Below are positions 10,200-22,759 of a stretch of 64,000 nt of DNA, piece by piece. The stretch spans positions 3,348,001 to 3,412,000 of the forward strand of contig NC_064652.1 of assembly GCF_001723175.1 (NCBI RefSeq), written 5' to 3'. A program made the translations under genes and the position numbers. Source of the DNA: Penicillium oxalicum (lineage: Eukaryota; Ascomycota; Eurotiomycetes; Eurotiales; Aspergillaceae). The notes beneath the pieces were generated by a model. It did not search any database. It was given only the letters and a program-made list of their open reading frames with translations, and was not told the DNA's origin. How positions within the stretch are numbered: the first letter of the stretch is position 1; each line of letters begins with the position of its first letter.

Positions 10200-11880
10200 G
10201 AAGATAGAACCCGTTTTCAGCTGATTAGTACTGACATGAACTATCCACAATCAAATGAGTCGAGAGTACTTGGAGTGTCCTAAGAGATACATGCTAGCGG
10301 TATACTTACAGGATGTCACTAGCAGCTATTCATCAGCGTGAAGCTTGACTCACATTGGTAACTCGAGGGGATCTGGTGCAGTAGGATGTTTGAAGCCGGT
10401 CAACTCTGGAGTTGAGAACAGCGAAACGTGGTGAGTTCCAGAAGCTACCTTCGATACTGGTCACTAGTAGGAATACACGTGCAATGAAACCCCGCACATA
10501 TGCGGACGAAATCAATTTAGTCGCGTGTGGTCTATTGACGTGGCTTCGCAGCCTGAGATTTCCGCATTTGCTCGGGTGCATCTGGAGAGGAAGCATGAGC
10601 AGGGTGTGTGGTCATGCTACAGTACACGACCATAATCGTGCTTCAGCTAGGCGGCTAAGTAAGTGCGCGCCAGACCAGATGTGATTTACCGAATGTTGCA
10701 TGTACGCACTTGCAACATGTTTCGAACTTAAAATGATCTATGCACTGGATCTGCCCAAGAAGATTTGCTGACATCCACCTGCGGTAGTAGCAGGTGCCAA
10801 TGGTTTGGCGAGGTAGGCCGTTTCTTTAGTGACGGTATGACGCAGCCTCGCGCTAATGCATGAAGATTTGCATTGTTCCCTTGCGGCGTGACGCCATATG
10901 ACCACGCGGTAAATGATTGGCCAAAAGGTTGCCTCTTTCCACTAGGTTGAATGCATTATAGATAGCGCCAGCCCCTGTTCTGCGAAATCGACATCTTTTT
11001 GAAAGGATATTTTCAAACCAGAGCGTTGAAATGACGAGCTGAACGATTCGCCGACGCGGAAGTCAATTCCTTCATGCGATGAAAAATTACATTTCTAATG
11101 AGAGTATTGTGATCAGCGCTGTATTGAGTAAGAACTTACATACATTATCATGTGCACTCGGTTCTATGTATGATTTACAGCTAAAAGGTCGGTCTTGCGC
11201 GGGCCACATGAAACAATGCGCCAGGGGGGATCAGATACCGAATCATTGATTAGCACGGAAACATTCCAAGTACGTGCGCTTGTAATTCAACGCCATATTC
11301 CACTTTAAGACAGCTATGCCTCGAAGTAGTAGCACGGCTGTTCTTCCCTCTAATACAGAAGCTCCCTGCGCGAAGAAAGAGACTTCTTTCCCCGTCAGTC
11401 TTTCCCACATCAGAAGCGTAGTTCAACGCTCTGCCATGCCAGTTACCTTTCCCAAGTTTCTGGATGCTTATAGATTGCTTCATACTCTTTATTTCGGGTC
11501 ACTGCTTGACTCCTATTAGAGGATCGTGGATGATAGCATAGCAGGTGACTCGAGGGAGGATGGTGGGGTTTTCGTCCCTCAGTCTGCCATCATCGGGGCG
11601 GGGGTGACAGCGGGTTGCCCCTCTAAACACGTGACAGAATTTCGTGGGCCAACTTCCGCAAAGCACAACATGAAAACCTGTTAGGCACTTGGGCCCCAAT
11701 ATGCCTCGGACTCCGGAAATCCATGATAATTGTACGAAAAACATCGGATATCTTCCCAGATACTGAGAATCAAGTTACATGGTCAGTATCAGCCCACCTC
11801 CCAAATGTCCAAGAGTGCGACCGAATTTTGCTTACTTTATTACTGAACAGAACCCTCAGATCTCGCGGTTTCCAACCTCC
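10200..11880. other. No gene recognised
   Basis: Only short frames without family resemblance or coherent splice chains are present. I see no convincing repeat here. Confidence 0.5.
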
Positions 11881-11890
11881 ACGACCTAAG

Positions 11891-12359
11891 ATGACATCTC
11901 CTATACCTATGAATGCCGAAGCAGAAGTGCATAGAAAGCTCTTGGTCGACTGGATTTCCCAGTCTCAGCTACAAACGGATTATGTGTTGGATGAGAAAGG
12001 GAACCGAATATATTCTCGAGGCAGAATAGCGTCTCATGTCGAAGATCTCCTGCAGGCTTTGGGACTTTCTGTATGGCCTCGATGAGGATTCATTCCCTAT
12101 TCGTGTGCTAATGTGTCTACAGGGTTTAGGTTTCACTATGTGGCGATACTGCGTGTTCACGCTGATCAATCCTGATCCTCCGACGGAGCTCTATTTCATT
12201 CCAATTCAAATAGTCTCGGGACAACCCCAAATTTTCGCAGATCGCAGACAGCATCAAGTTTTCCCTGGTTGGTACAGCGTTACAGGGGGCCCGTTTGAAC
12301 TGACTCCAGAGTTTGACTGCCTTCTTGCGGGAGACACGTCCAAAGCCCTTGGCGCATGA
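11891..12359 (+). CDS. Hypothetical two-exon protein, 138 aa
   Basis: Exon 1 is 11891-12070 and exon 2 is 12123-12359. The 52-nt intron has a GTATGG donor, a GCTAATG branch and a CTACAG acceptor; joining gives a whole frame. The start is MTSPIPMNAEAEVHRK; an in-frame ATG at 11723 would extend it but crosses less coding-like sequence. The product has a charged N-terminal half (LLVDWISQSQLQTDY) and a more hydrophobic C-terminal half (GFTMWRYCVFTLINPD). I do not recognise the family. It is convergent with the gene at 12383-13535, with 23 bp between the stops. Confidence 0.5.
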
Positions 12360-12382
12360 CTCAGTTCAGTCTATTGTTTACA

Positions 12383-13535
12383 TTAAGGATTATTTCGCAT
12401 ATAGTCCAGAGGATTCACAGCATGTGGCCCCTCGAGCATGTACCCAAGGGGGTTAGATGGCATGAAAAATACACGATATATCCGAGATATCAGTGCAAAG
12501 TCATAGCCGAGACAGTCACATATTTGTGACAGCCTGTGAATGTTAGTGATATCACCGCAAAAGTGGATATTATACTTACTCAATCTTATCGCCCGCTATG
12601 AACTTGACGATGCAAGGAATGCAGTAAGGGACCCACCCCTCTTCAAAGATTGGCGTTTCCCCCTCGCCCATTGACCGCGTGAAATATCCCATACTCTTCT
12701 TGTTGTCCGCAAATCGACCGTACTGATGTACAGATTGTGCGACTTGATCGTCGTCAGAATGCTCCTCCGCCAGATGGTTGATCTTTAAATACTCACATAA
12801 GATAAACAACTCCCAACTTTTATAACCCCATCTCTGCTCTAATAACCCTGCTATACATCGGTTCACCCACAAACAACCCGAACGATGCCTTTCGAGGTTT
12901 TTATCATCTGTATCACTGATGAAGCGCCGCATCATCCAATTGACTGTTTCTTTCGAATTCCCCACGTGAATGAGAACAGTACAATAACACACAAATATCA
13001 GTTGCTGATATTTTGACACCCGTACCGCGAATTTGCCATCATCCACGGAGCGCACTACAAACCGTCCATATTCACAGCCTCGGTTGATCAAGTCTTCCTC
13101 ATCCGTAGGAAGAAGTAACGGCGTGTCTGAATCTTGGAAACTGAAACTGGGAACGGAGCTTGCCGGTCTTCCGAGCAGAATCTGAATAGCAAGTCTGTTT
13201 CTATCCACAGTGGCGAAGCCCGTCGTCTCTCTGGCTTTTGTCCAGTTCCGCGCCGAAGGAACTGACGAAAGAAACCGTCTTAATTCCAACTCCCACTGGG
13301 GTACCTTCTGAGATGGTTTTGAAATTTTGCCTTTGGTAGACTTTGGGGGAAAGGAATTTTGGGATAAATTAACGAAGTTCGACTGTCCAGACCGGGGAGT
13401 AAGGGCAATTTGGTGGCTGCTTGGTCGAGAAGAAGGGTGGCCAGAAGGTCGGACCTCCAAGAGCATGGATTCCAGATATTTAATGTATTCTGAGTCGCTT
13501 CCTTTGAATGGAAATAGTCTGTCGGTAGATTCCAT
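12383..13535 (-). CDS. Hypothetical protein, 368 aa
   Basis: Exon 1 is 13535-12580 and exon 2 is 12533-12383. The 46-nt intron has a GTAAGT donor and CTAACATTCACAG at its end, and splicing keeps the frame. Without splicing the protein would stop after GDKIE. The N-terminal third is basic and Ser/Pro-rich, probably disordered. The middle holds VNWMMRRFISDTDD and a Cys/Trp-rich stretch. The C-terminus continues through ICDCLGYDFALISRIY. I see no transmembrane helix and no known catalytic motif. The family is not recognised, but the clean splice and long open frame make it likely to be a real gene. Confidence 0.65.
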
Positions 13536-13920
13536 GGAGTTTATGTGGAGGTAAGACGACCAGCGGTCAATAACAATACTTTATACCTGATCTGGTACCC
13601 GTTAAATGGGGTACCAATTCGGGCAATTGATTCAGCTGAGCGGGGTAATCATCCTAAAGCATGCGCCTGGCTCGAACGGGATTAAACAAACCTCCTGCAT
13701 GAAAAACGGTTTCGACCAATCACAATTCCATTCACATCAACACAAATATGTGGTGCGCCGGACATGAATGGTTTTCTTCCTGGCCTCGTTTCCTTTTTTA
13801 GAAACTAAACATAAAGGAAGGTAGATGTTTAAATAGTACAATCGTCCAATCCCCTTGGTACATATCTTCGTGAGTACAGAACTATTCAGACAAAGCTCAG
13901 ACCCAGCCCTCATTCTGGAC

Positions 13921-14485
13921 TCAGTTTAAGACCAGCAAAAAATCGAACGAATCGCTCAACGCAGCGCCGCGGTCCATCATGCTTCTATATCGGTCTTGTA
14001 GTATCTCAATCACGGCCTTGTTGGGCCGACTCAAGAAGAAGATCAAATCTTCCGAGGCTGAAGCAGGCGGTTGCTCAAAATGGCAATGATCAAAATGCCA
14101 AGTTGTCAGGGCTAACTTGAGAACAGTATCGTAGCTCCAGTGGGCCAACACCTCCCCCACCAAGGCGATGACGCTTTTGTTAACATGTTTAGGTTGTCTC
14201 AGGTATTTCAAATCCTTGCACTTATTCAGCAACAATCTAGCATCCTGGCTAAGGTCATCTGGGGGATTCCAAGTCCAGAAATATGGAGAACCAATTCTCG
14301 AATAAACCAGTGCCTGTAAGGCCAGTTTTGCTGGAGGAGTTAAGACAAGCTGAGGAATCGGAGAGGGCTTTGGAGGTTAGCACTATAGCACTCTCATGGA
14401 GTGTGGGGACTAACCATGACTGTACAGATCCTTTTCAATGAGACTGATGGATTGTAGAGACGAATAATACTGAGCTCGCGAATTG
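13921..14485 (-). CDS. Hypothetical protein, partial gene model
   Basis: A frame ending FDFLLVLN at 13921 continues upstream without a stop through FWTWNPPDDLSQDARLLLNK to about 14366. There a GTTAGT donor with GCTAACC branch can join it to an exon reading AIRELSIIRLYNPSVSLKR near 14480. The first exon and start codon were not found. The product is Leu-rich, with paired Trp residues, and has no motif I recognise. It may be a truncated or decayed gene. Confidence 0.4.
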
Positions 14486-14489
14486 CATA

Positions 14490-16690
14490 GGACTATATAT
14501 CAATGACCCTGACACACCTCTGGGTACCTCTATCTTTGATAACATCTTCTCGACGTCAGACACACCTCTATTATGGATTGTCTACCCACTTTCTTTCTTC
14601 CGGCTTTCCTTGCCAATTGCGTTCAGTCCTTAGGTTGCTATCATAACGATAATGATTCCTTTTGGGGTGGAGAAGAGAAGCAATGTCGTGATAAAGACCC
14701 TAATAGAGAGTTTCCTGGCACCACAATTTCACATGCGCGACCTGAGGGCATGGTATATGAACCCGATCCAGTCTACCGTACAGACAATCCAACCCCAACA
14801 AGAGTTGAAGCAGACTCAGCTACTTGTCAAGTTCAACCTATCTCGAGTGAGCTACACACAGACCTGCAAGATTCGTCTTGTTTCTCACTGTAGAGGACCA
14901 CAGAACCACCGGCCGCGCAAGGCAGATCTCGAAGGGAATCTTCATGGCTAAGCAGTAGCATCGACAGTGACACTATTGAGCTTCCATCGGTACCGACAGA
15001 TTGGAAATGTTATTCGAAAACCCGCACCGACTCGTGAACTCTGGTGAGACGCCAACAGGTAGCTGCCAAATCATCCGGAGAAGTGTAAGTTCTTCATGCG
15101 GTTATCCGTCGTCCCTTTCTACGCTCTCCATATCTAATAATCTTATGATAGCCAAAGAAATTGGATCTTAATTTGCTGAATGAGGTGTGGAGATTTGAAT
15201 GTTTTTGCGGCTTGCTTTACAACCACAACACAGTAGACGCTCGTGACATGTTGTTCTTGGCGGTATATTACAACGGCAAGAGAGGTATGGTGTCTGGTGG
15301 ACCGTGGATTCACGGGAAGCCTCAGTCTATTCGAGACCTTTTTTCTTTACATGTGAAGATTGTGCGGCCAAAGAACTCGTACCTTGGGAGGACTTGTTGC
15401 CAAACAATATCAGGAAGGAGGAAATGCTTCGCCTTGTTTTACCACCGTATCTTTTGGCTTAAAACCCTGCAATTGAATGTAAAGGACTTTTGTCTCAATA
15501 GAGATCATTGCATACGTATGTAAAGGAAATCCCCCAGGCTGGCTTCTCTCATATGGACACAAGGTAGCTAGCTGTCAATGCGCCTTAGATAAACCCTGTA
15601 CGAGATTGCCGAGACATAGTCTTATTTAACCCATGCCAGCTGCCCAACACCTTCACGGCCAGCCTCATATTGTAGGACCATGACAAAAGGTGTGTAAGGG
15701 AGTTTCGATGTCGAATAAACGGCTGACGCATCCTTATCACAATTCTGGCTGCATATAAGTAACGGGCGCGGCCAAATAATTAGAATTAGACCGAGGAGTT
15801 CTCAAAAACTTCGTTTAATGGAGACATTTCGTGAACACCAAACATTCCAAGCGCTCAACTCGACACCTAATGGAAGGACCATGGCACATACGGCCGGCGG
15901 AGGTGCACTATCTCCTCGGAATTCTCTTTCAGATTACTATCGAAGAATGCTTTGCCTGCTGCCCTACGAAGTGTATATTTTTGAGTTTCCCTCTATACGA
16001 ACAGAAGGATCATACTATTGGACTAGACACTGTTGTGACTATGTTGAGATACAGTACAGTCTGGTAGCCGTCGATCAACATGGAATGTACCTTCCATCTG
16101 CGGTTCGGAAAGTTGACTACATTCTCGACCCCCTACGCGCCATCGCCTCACCCAAATCTAAAAAGCGAGGACGGTTTCGGGAGCTTGCATGAGGGTATGT
16201 TGAAAGTGCATCATGATACTAAACCCACAGTGGCCGTTCTTTTGCATTTGGAACGTAGAAAACCCCATGCTTGTAGAAAGATAAGTGGGGGATGTAGCAT
16301 GTCCAAATACTGATAAGCACTGAGTGTACTAGTAAGATGTCCGTATCTCGATGGAGCTCACTGATATTCCGACGGAAAAGCACTATATCGGGTTTGCTTC
16401 CATCACATCCACCACTTGTCAAAGCTCCCCTTTTTCAAACGCTGTACGAGATTGCCAAGAAATGACTGATTTAATCAACTCTCGTATGGCTTCTTTAGTA
16501 TCTAACCGCCTGAACGATAGTTGAGCCTCTAGTATACCTGGAGCGCCACGCTATCGCGAGTTGAGTTGAACGTGTCCTTGACCTAACGATCCTAACACTC
16601 ATCTCTAGGTTTATGTGAAGCTGTCCAGCTAAGTCTGCTCTGCCTTCTATGGGGCGATTTTCATAATACTTCCTGAATGGACGCGCAATT
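14490..16690. other. No recognisable gene; short frames only
   Basis: Several frames of 60-125 codons occur on the plus strand (14573-14951, 15161-15523, 15818-16192), but none shows a known motif or links by good splice sites. The stretch is probably decayed coding sequence or intergenic. Confidence 0.4.
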
Positions 16691-17077
16691 AAACGTCAAG
16701 AGGACAAACAGAAAGTGTCGGCGCGTGCCCATTCGCGCCGTTCCCAGGAACGCCGAGGGCCGAATTTACTGCGACCATCAGGATTGGAGCCCACTCATAT
16801 CATCCCAGGTAAACATATAGATAGACACGATCGTCCATTCAGATGTCAAGAGCCAGGCTGTAGCAGAGGAAAAAGCCTACTCCGTTGGTCTCTTACGCCT
16901 TTACTGAATATGTGTCCGTACGTGGACTGCAATCGCAGTTCTGGGGACGGATTTATGCGGCGGGAGGACCTCCGAGAATATCTGCGCCGTCGGTATCAGC
17001 ACGCACATGATATTAACCGCGATAAACCGTTTACACAATACGACCAAAGGCTTGCCAGAAGCAAAAGATGGCGGTAA
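16690..17077 (+). pseudogene. Decayed C2H2 zinc-finger fragment
   Basis: The plus-strand frames contain the fungal C2H2 array signature HIDRHDRPFRCQEPGC followed by CPYVDCNRSSGDGFMRREDL. The following ligands are damaged: the expected EHLRRRH reads EYLRRRY, so both His ligands are Tyr (CAC-to-TAC type changes). An upstream piece (RIYCDHQDW) sits in another frame with a stop. The intact family members I know often follow ankyrin or NLR-type modules in fungi. Here it abuts the DUF3723 remnant, perhaps by rearrangement. Confidence 0.6.
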
Positions 17078-17250
17078 TCTTCGTACAGAATTTACACAAC
17101 TGAAACAGGAGATTAGAGTGATGACTGTCGGCTGGAGGAGCTGGAGTGCATGGTGGCTGTTCTGGAAGGCGATTGCCTGGTCATCCTAGTCGGTCTTAAG
17201 ACGAAAATTGCCCCCAATTAGATTGTACTTAGGCATTTCAAGATATCTGA

Positions 17251-18923
17251 TTGCAAATTATGAGAGACTCTTTCACGAGGTCATGGGCCCGTTCCGGGGT
17301 GCCACAAACGCGCACTCGGAAGCAAGACAACGCTTTGCTCTTCCTGGACTATTTACATGCGGAAGTTGAGGTTGCCGACACCATCACTAGTTTCTTTGTT
17401 CGCCCCGGTGTTTATTTTGCATTTCTCGGGAAGTCTACACCGCACGGACTGGTTCCCGATAGAGATCAACCTATGGGGGGTGGGGGGGGCGTGCCTCCGT
17501 CGCCGCTATTTGTCGAAGAGGAAGAGCCATCGGATAGCTATGAGCAAACGGTGCATGCAGCTCCATCAAGCGGGCCAACTCACGACTGGCAAGAGGAGCC
17601 ACAAGAGGATGGCACCGGACCGAGTGAGGCGCGACCAAGCATAGCACGCCAGCAACCGCCAAGGAGGAGAAATGCATGGGATCATTTGAAACGTCGAAGG
17701 CGGAAAGTTCGTATGCGCGGAGTTGCTTCACGCCCAGCGACGGAGAGGGAAGAGGAGCAAGAAGAACCCATAGAGTGGGAATTACTGAACACGGAAACTC
17801 AGGATCACGAAACGTCAGACCAAAGCAGTCCTCACAATGAAAATATTTCCCTTCGGGAATCAATTATCGAACCCACGCCAGTCGATTCCGCACCGTCTGC
17901 TATGTATGATGCCCATGGTTCTACTGGTGCAGGAGATGCAGATGCTGCCAGTGATTGTACAAGGATCTCTATCGAAGCAAATGGGCCTGCACACGATCCG
18001 GATGAAGGAGGATTGATCGTGGTGCCCAACCAAGATGATGCTCTCAATGATCCGGCGAAGATTAATAATGCACTCCCGCCGGCGTCCCCAGAATCCGAGC
18101 CCACTCAGTCATCAACTACTGTGGCGCCCCCGGGTAGCAAGCGTTGGATGCATACCTCGCCCACTTACAAAGAGCTCAGGAAGAGCAGGAGCGATTGGAA
18201 CAGGAATTGGAGAGTGAGAGACTTAATGAAGACCTTGGTCTGTCTAATCAGGCACAGCTGCCTTCAGGGCATCCGCCCCGAGTAGTGGACCAACAAAACT
18301 CACCACAGCTGGCCTCTGATGATGAGCCAGCGGTACCAGTGCAGACTGACAGGGAGCTCACAATTCCTGCTATAAACGTCACCAGTCCCGATCTGCCGTC
18401 AGTTCCCCTCCATGACGGTCAGCCTGAATCCATAGTGGAGAATAGTGATGAAGGAACATTGGTTTCCCGGGACGTTATCAGAAAGCATTCTAGCCACCCC
18501 TCTTCCACAGATGATTCTGGGTCCACAGGAGCAGTGTTGCCTCAACCACAGCCAGGGCCGGTTGAGATTCATTTCTGGGCGTTTGAACGAGAACAGTGGA
18601 GGCAGTGCGATCGTCTGCTCGTCAACCCGTCAGATCCATCACCGCTAGAGCGACTCGCACGAAAGTATACGTGGAAGGACTATTCGCTGTAAGATTTACA
18701 TCTTCAAAGCCTTAGACCGAGGCAATGTTTCCGTGCGGCCACAGCGGATGGCAGGAATGCCATCTTCATGATTTCTGAGCATGAAGAGCAGGAACTTATC
18801 GCGGCAGGGCGACTCACCAAGAAGAGACAACTGCTCGCAATGATTTCCCGAGCGCTGGATAGGGTAGAAGAGGAGACCGGTTCAATTCCGCCGGGTCGTT
18901 TTGGGAAGCAGAGACAATCATGA
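17251..18923 (+). pseudogene. DUF3723-family pseudogene (C-terminal part)
   Basis: DUF3723 proteins are fungal accessory proteins of unknown function, repeatedly reported among Starship-associated genes. The recognisable pieces are VADTITSFFVRPGVYFAFLG near 17370-17430, a long acidic Ser/Pro-rich linker, then the C-terminal module FWAFEREQWRQCDRLLVNPS and RKYTWKDYSL, and after a stop RPRQCFRAATADGRNAIFMI and RQLLAMISRALDRVE. The large N-terminal domain is absent. A frameshift lies near 18130-18150 and an in-frame TAA follows YSL at about 18690; coding resemblance continues to the TGA at 18923. A second, differently decayed DUF3723-like gene lies at 34.2-36.7 kb. The family name comes from memory of its C-terminal pattern. 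Confidence 0.65.
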
Positions 18924-19690
18924 TGACCATTTCAAGCAGATATGGGTCCTGTGTAGCCTGGAACAAGAGGTCATTGCAGATATGAGCGATGCCGCCCTGA
19001 AAGACAGCTCTTGGAAATCCCGGAATAAAAAAATTATTCTGAGAGGGTTATCCTCTTGAGCGAATCCTCTTGAGAGCAATTTAGTCCTGTGACGTCCAAC
19101 AAAAGAGCAAATGCCAGATAAGAGAGACGACGTCATATGAAGCCCCTCTTCGTACTGCACCCTTCCTATAATGGTCGTCCTAGTCCTAGCCTGGTCGTGA
19201 AAACGCACAAGGCATACAGGGCTCTATGTGCAATAGGCTCTTTGTGGAAGAGGGCGTCGTATGAAGTGGAGGTCCAACGAGACCAGGGAGTCAAGACCAG
19301 AGGCCGTGGTCTCGTTACCTGCTGCGGAAGTGGGTCAATGCAGGAGTGACGTGACCCACCCACTGCCGATCGCAGTGGGCGAAGACGCCTCACTCCATTG
19401 GTCAACTAGGCTCATTGCCTGCTGAAGCGGGTCACGATCGAGAGTGATCTGAGTCACTACTGCAGCGGCCTCGTATTCTATTCCACGGTGATTTAAGAGT
19501 TGCTCTTTCCTCACCCATTCAAGCTTTGAAACATGCAGACTTCCCACGCAAAGTTTACAGTATGTGTGTGTGTGTAATTCATTTACCCTGACCCCTCACC
19601 GAAGTGATATGCAGGCTACCACAATTATATATACATCTAGAATACATGTTTCGTGTACCACTTCCAAAACGAACTTAAAGCCTCGTCGGG
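18924..19690. other. No gene recognised
   Basis: There are short frames only. The segment 19310-19460 is rich in GTGACC/GGGTCAC-type words but shows no clear long repeat. Confidence 0.4.
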
Positions 19691-20060
19691 GCCTGCCGTG
19701 GCCTAGTAGCCCTTATTGCTTGTCTTGCTGCCCTCATGGCGCGCGGCTTTGAAATCGCTATGACGCTTCACCGAAGTCCAAGACAGCCTCCACTGTCTTG
19801 GCACGTGAAGCAGTTCCCCTTTCTCCAGATCCTCCCAATAAGGTTGTCATGCTGTTAAACGCGTCCCCGACCTTCCCCCAGAGCTCTCGGCGTAGATCTC
19901 GGAGTAAAGGACAATCTAGCAGAACATGTATCATACTTTCCCGCCCGCCGCAGACGCACAGCTTATCGTCGCGGAAACGTTTACAGTACGTTCTAAAACC
20001 GATGCAAAAAGAACACTCTTACACACTCTTTCCCGCCCCACCGCCAAGACGTTAGCGTGC
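19690..20060 (-). mobile_element. LINE (non-LTR retrotransposon) 3'-end fragment
   Basis: The minus-strand frame reads RFRDDKLCVCGGRESMIHVL, followed by a Cys and DLRRELWGKVGDAF. CxCx(7)Hx(4)C is the zinc-knuckle-like C-terminus of fungal Tad1/I-type LINE ORF2 proteins, after the RNase H domain. The frame ends at a TAG near 19760. Upstream resemblance is lost in frameshifts. The same motif ends the larger LINE at 61.6-64 kb, so the family appears twice in the window. Only this terminal piece is present, as expected for a 5'-truncated or decayed copy. Confidence 0.65.
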
Positions 20061-20386
20061 GCCTTTTACCAATTGCATCTGCTACAGTATACTGTATCAG
20101 CGAAGAATAGTACCCCGTACTTCGAGAAACCACAGTGTCCCCCCCGCGGTTACTACATAATCTGCGCAAAACCTTTCCGCACTGCCAACCGGACTCGGTC
20201 ACAGCCATTCAATTTCCGCTTGTGCTGGCATTGTACTGAATGTACTAGTGTATTCAGTCGTTTTTCAAGTTTTTTTAAATCACAAGAGATTCATCAAATC
20301 CTCATTGCCGACGATGTGTAGTAACTAGACGGATAATGAATTGATGCGTGAACAAATTAACTGTCACCTGTGGATGACCCCGCACA

Positions 20387-20870
20387 TTAGGTTGAGATGC
20401 GGCCAGAGGATGGATACAGGCCGATTTTCTCCATGACTTCATTTACCTGCTGTACATCTTCGTTGGAATCAACCCAAACTGCACCAAGAATAGCTTCCAC
20501 GGTGGTGGCCAATGTGCTATCTGGCACATGCCTTTCTAGGTCTGGCCTTTGGTGGATAAATCTCTGCAAATTCAAGACTCTAGCCATAGAGGCTAGCTGC
20601 TTGTTGCAGGCGTAAGTCTGAAGCAGACTTGTCCCTTGCTCTGTTTATATTAGCCTGATGTCAAATCTTGAAGGGGTAAACGTACCTGTAGTGTTGCCTT
20701 CACGATACCAACGACGAAGCAGCATAAGGGCGAGTATTTTGTCTCCTACTAAGGCGAGTCGCTCATTTCCTGCTGATGATAGCCCTGACTCTTCTAAAGC
20801 CTCTTCCAGCAATCCTTGGTCATGGAAATGATGTCCAATCACACTTTCTCAAATTTTGGACTGGATTCTT
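20387..20870 (-). CDS. RNase III domain protein, catalytic residues altered
   Basis: Two exons are joined by a 45-nt intron (20641-20685, GTACGT donor, AAACAG acceptor): ...-20686 and 20640-20387. The product resembles a single RNase III domain: HHFHDQGLLEEALEESGLSS, then the signature NERLALVGDKILAL, and TTVEAILGAVWVDSNEDVQQ. Compared with the canonical ERLEFLGD and DxxEALIGA motifs, the second Glu of the signature is Ala and the Asp before VEA is Thr, while the first Glu, the GD and the later Glu remain. The protein may therefore bind RNA without cutting it. There is no ATG at the start of this exon; an upstream exon (region 20839-21075) is likely but its joint is uncertain. It has no dsRBD or PAZ. 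Confidence 0.65.
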
Positions 20871-21772
20871 GTCCCATAGTCTTCAGTCTGATTGTAGTTT
20901 GTACAGTAAAAGGTGCAAAACGATTTTGAAAGTCATCGTGAGCTATATAAAAGATTTCATGGGGTCTCTGTAATAATGACGTCAGTATGAGTATTAGATA
21001 AAGGTGAACTGTCGTTCGTATCTGGTAGTCTACTTCATACCATGGTTGAAATGGCAAATTAACCTTATCAAGCAAATTGATAGGCGGTCTGCAGGGCGGA
21101 AATGTCTGACGACCAGCTCCTTAACTAGAGCTAGGTTATTAAGGGGAGAAACTATCAGTGATTTTGGAGATAGTGTACCTGACCTGTGAAGATTGAGATC
21201 TTTCTGATGGGAGAGGATTCTATCGTAGAGGTTATCTGCTCAGCGGGACTACAGTTCCCCAATAGTATATCCACGCTACTATCTTGGCAGCGGAGCCAGA
21301 AAGATTGTCTAAGAGTGTTCTGGTTGCACCGATTTCGCAAAACACTGTAACAACCTTGTTCTACGTTCACGTTAACCATAATTCCTTATTATCTTGTAAG
21401 TATCTGTGTACCTTAATAATGTATTTTTTCAGCTTATTTAATCTATTCGATTTACCACAGGTTGAATGCTACGAAGGCGTTCCGCCTAAAAACGTTAATC
21501 AGTACGCCTTCCAATCCCGCAGATTCAAAATTACGACCTAATTGTCTTTTCTGAAGGATCAGGGTATTCATCAGAAGCAACAAAGGCGAGATTCTGGAGG
21601 ACTTTGAGAGTTTCAGTGGCTTTTCATGGGTGCAGAGATTTCATTGTTCTATACATGTCATAGTACTAAGCTTACTATGGTATTTACAGTGCTGAAATTT
21701 CCGAAGACCTCGTGGCTTGTTTAAAATCTCATGAGGATGTAGAAGACGTTGAGATCGCACTCGGCGGGTGGT

Positions 21773-22048
21773 TCAAAAAAATCTACAAAGGGGCTCACGA
21801 ACTGCCTGTAAAGATAAGAATGCACTGACTAATCCGGCGATGATTCCCATAAGAGCCTCGTTTGCTGCGCACCAGCTTGATGCCGACAAGACAGCCCACA
21901 AGATCAGTATTGCCACAAAGAGCCCACGGTCGAGCCACTGGTGGGACGCATGATTCTGAAATGTTACACAAAGGAAAGGAATTCGAGTGCAATTCAGGAG
22001 CAGCGAGACTGTTGCCAAGATCGAGAGTAGCACAGGGAGGGTCTTCAT
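21773..22048 (-). CDS. Small secreted or membrane protein, 91 aa
   Basis: The frame starts MKTLPVLLSILATVSLLL, a good signal peptide or first helix. Two more hydrophobic stretches follow, VAILILWAVLSAS and LMGIIAGLVSAFLSL. An AT-rich sequence with TATATT-like words lies just upstream. I do not recognise the family. It may be a complete small membrane protein or the first exon of a longer one. It is divergent from the ferric reductase pseudogene. Confidence 0.4.
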   Translation of the reverse strand: MKTLPVLLSILATVSLLLNCTRIPFLCVTFQNHASHQWLDRGLFVAILILWAVLSASSWCAANEALMGIIAGLVSAFLSLQAVREPLCRFF

Positions 22049-22704
22049 GATGAATATATTTTAAGGCATATCAAAATAGAGGCTAGAAAGGCAGAATCCT
22101 CATTTTATACTTTGAAACAGTCACTTATAAGGTGCTCATGGAGATATAAACACGCAGAGCTCCTGGGAATCCCGAAAATGCCCCTGGGCTTCGAAGACCC
22201 GCTAATGATTGATTATTTTTAACGCCAATACATCTCTTATATATTCTCAAGTAGACGACAGGACTTTATCACGCGTAATCGGCAGGATAATACTTACCAG
22301 TGCTTTAGCATCTTAGGATTTGATAGGTAGATGAGATAGCCAAGAGTTCTAGATAGGAATCTACGGCAAGAAATGATAATGACGAGTACGACCTACTCTG
22401 ATGTCGAAAATGCAGTATCGAATCTTCCTGACAGCTTCCTAGACCTTGAGTGAAGAGACCGCTATGTTTGGATACGTACCTTCCAGAGCCTGTCTGGTCA
22501 TCCAGTCTCCGACGCTTGAACGGGGACGTTATGCGCTAATCGTAACGAGGAAGCGGCCCCGCCACGGAGGGCGCAATTACTTGTACCGATTAGCTAGATT
22601 CCGAGGCAGAAAAAATTTCATGGTGTTCTTCGACACGGTTATAGTAGAGAGTATATCATTTCGCCTCCTCAGGAAAGGAAGGCCAAGTAAGGGAGTGACC
22701 TCTC

Positions 22705-22712
22705 TATATAAG
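22705..22712 (+). promoter_or_regulatory. TATA box
   Basis: TATATAAG lies 48 bp before the ATG at 22760 and is followed by a CT-rich leader, a typical core promoter for the ferric reductase gene. Confidence 0.5.
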
Positions 22713-22759
22713 CATTCTAGCTCTCTCACTCTTCCTGTAGTCAGGATAGGTTACGGAGA

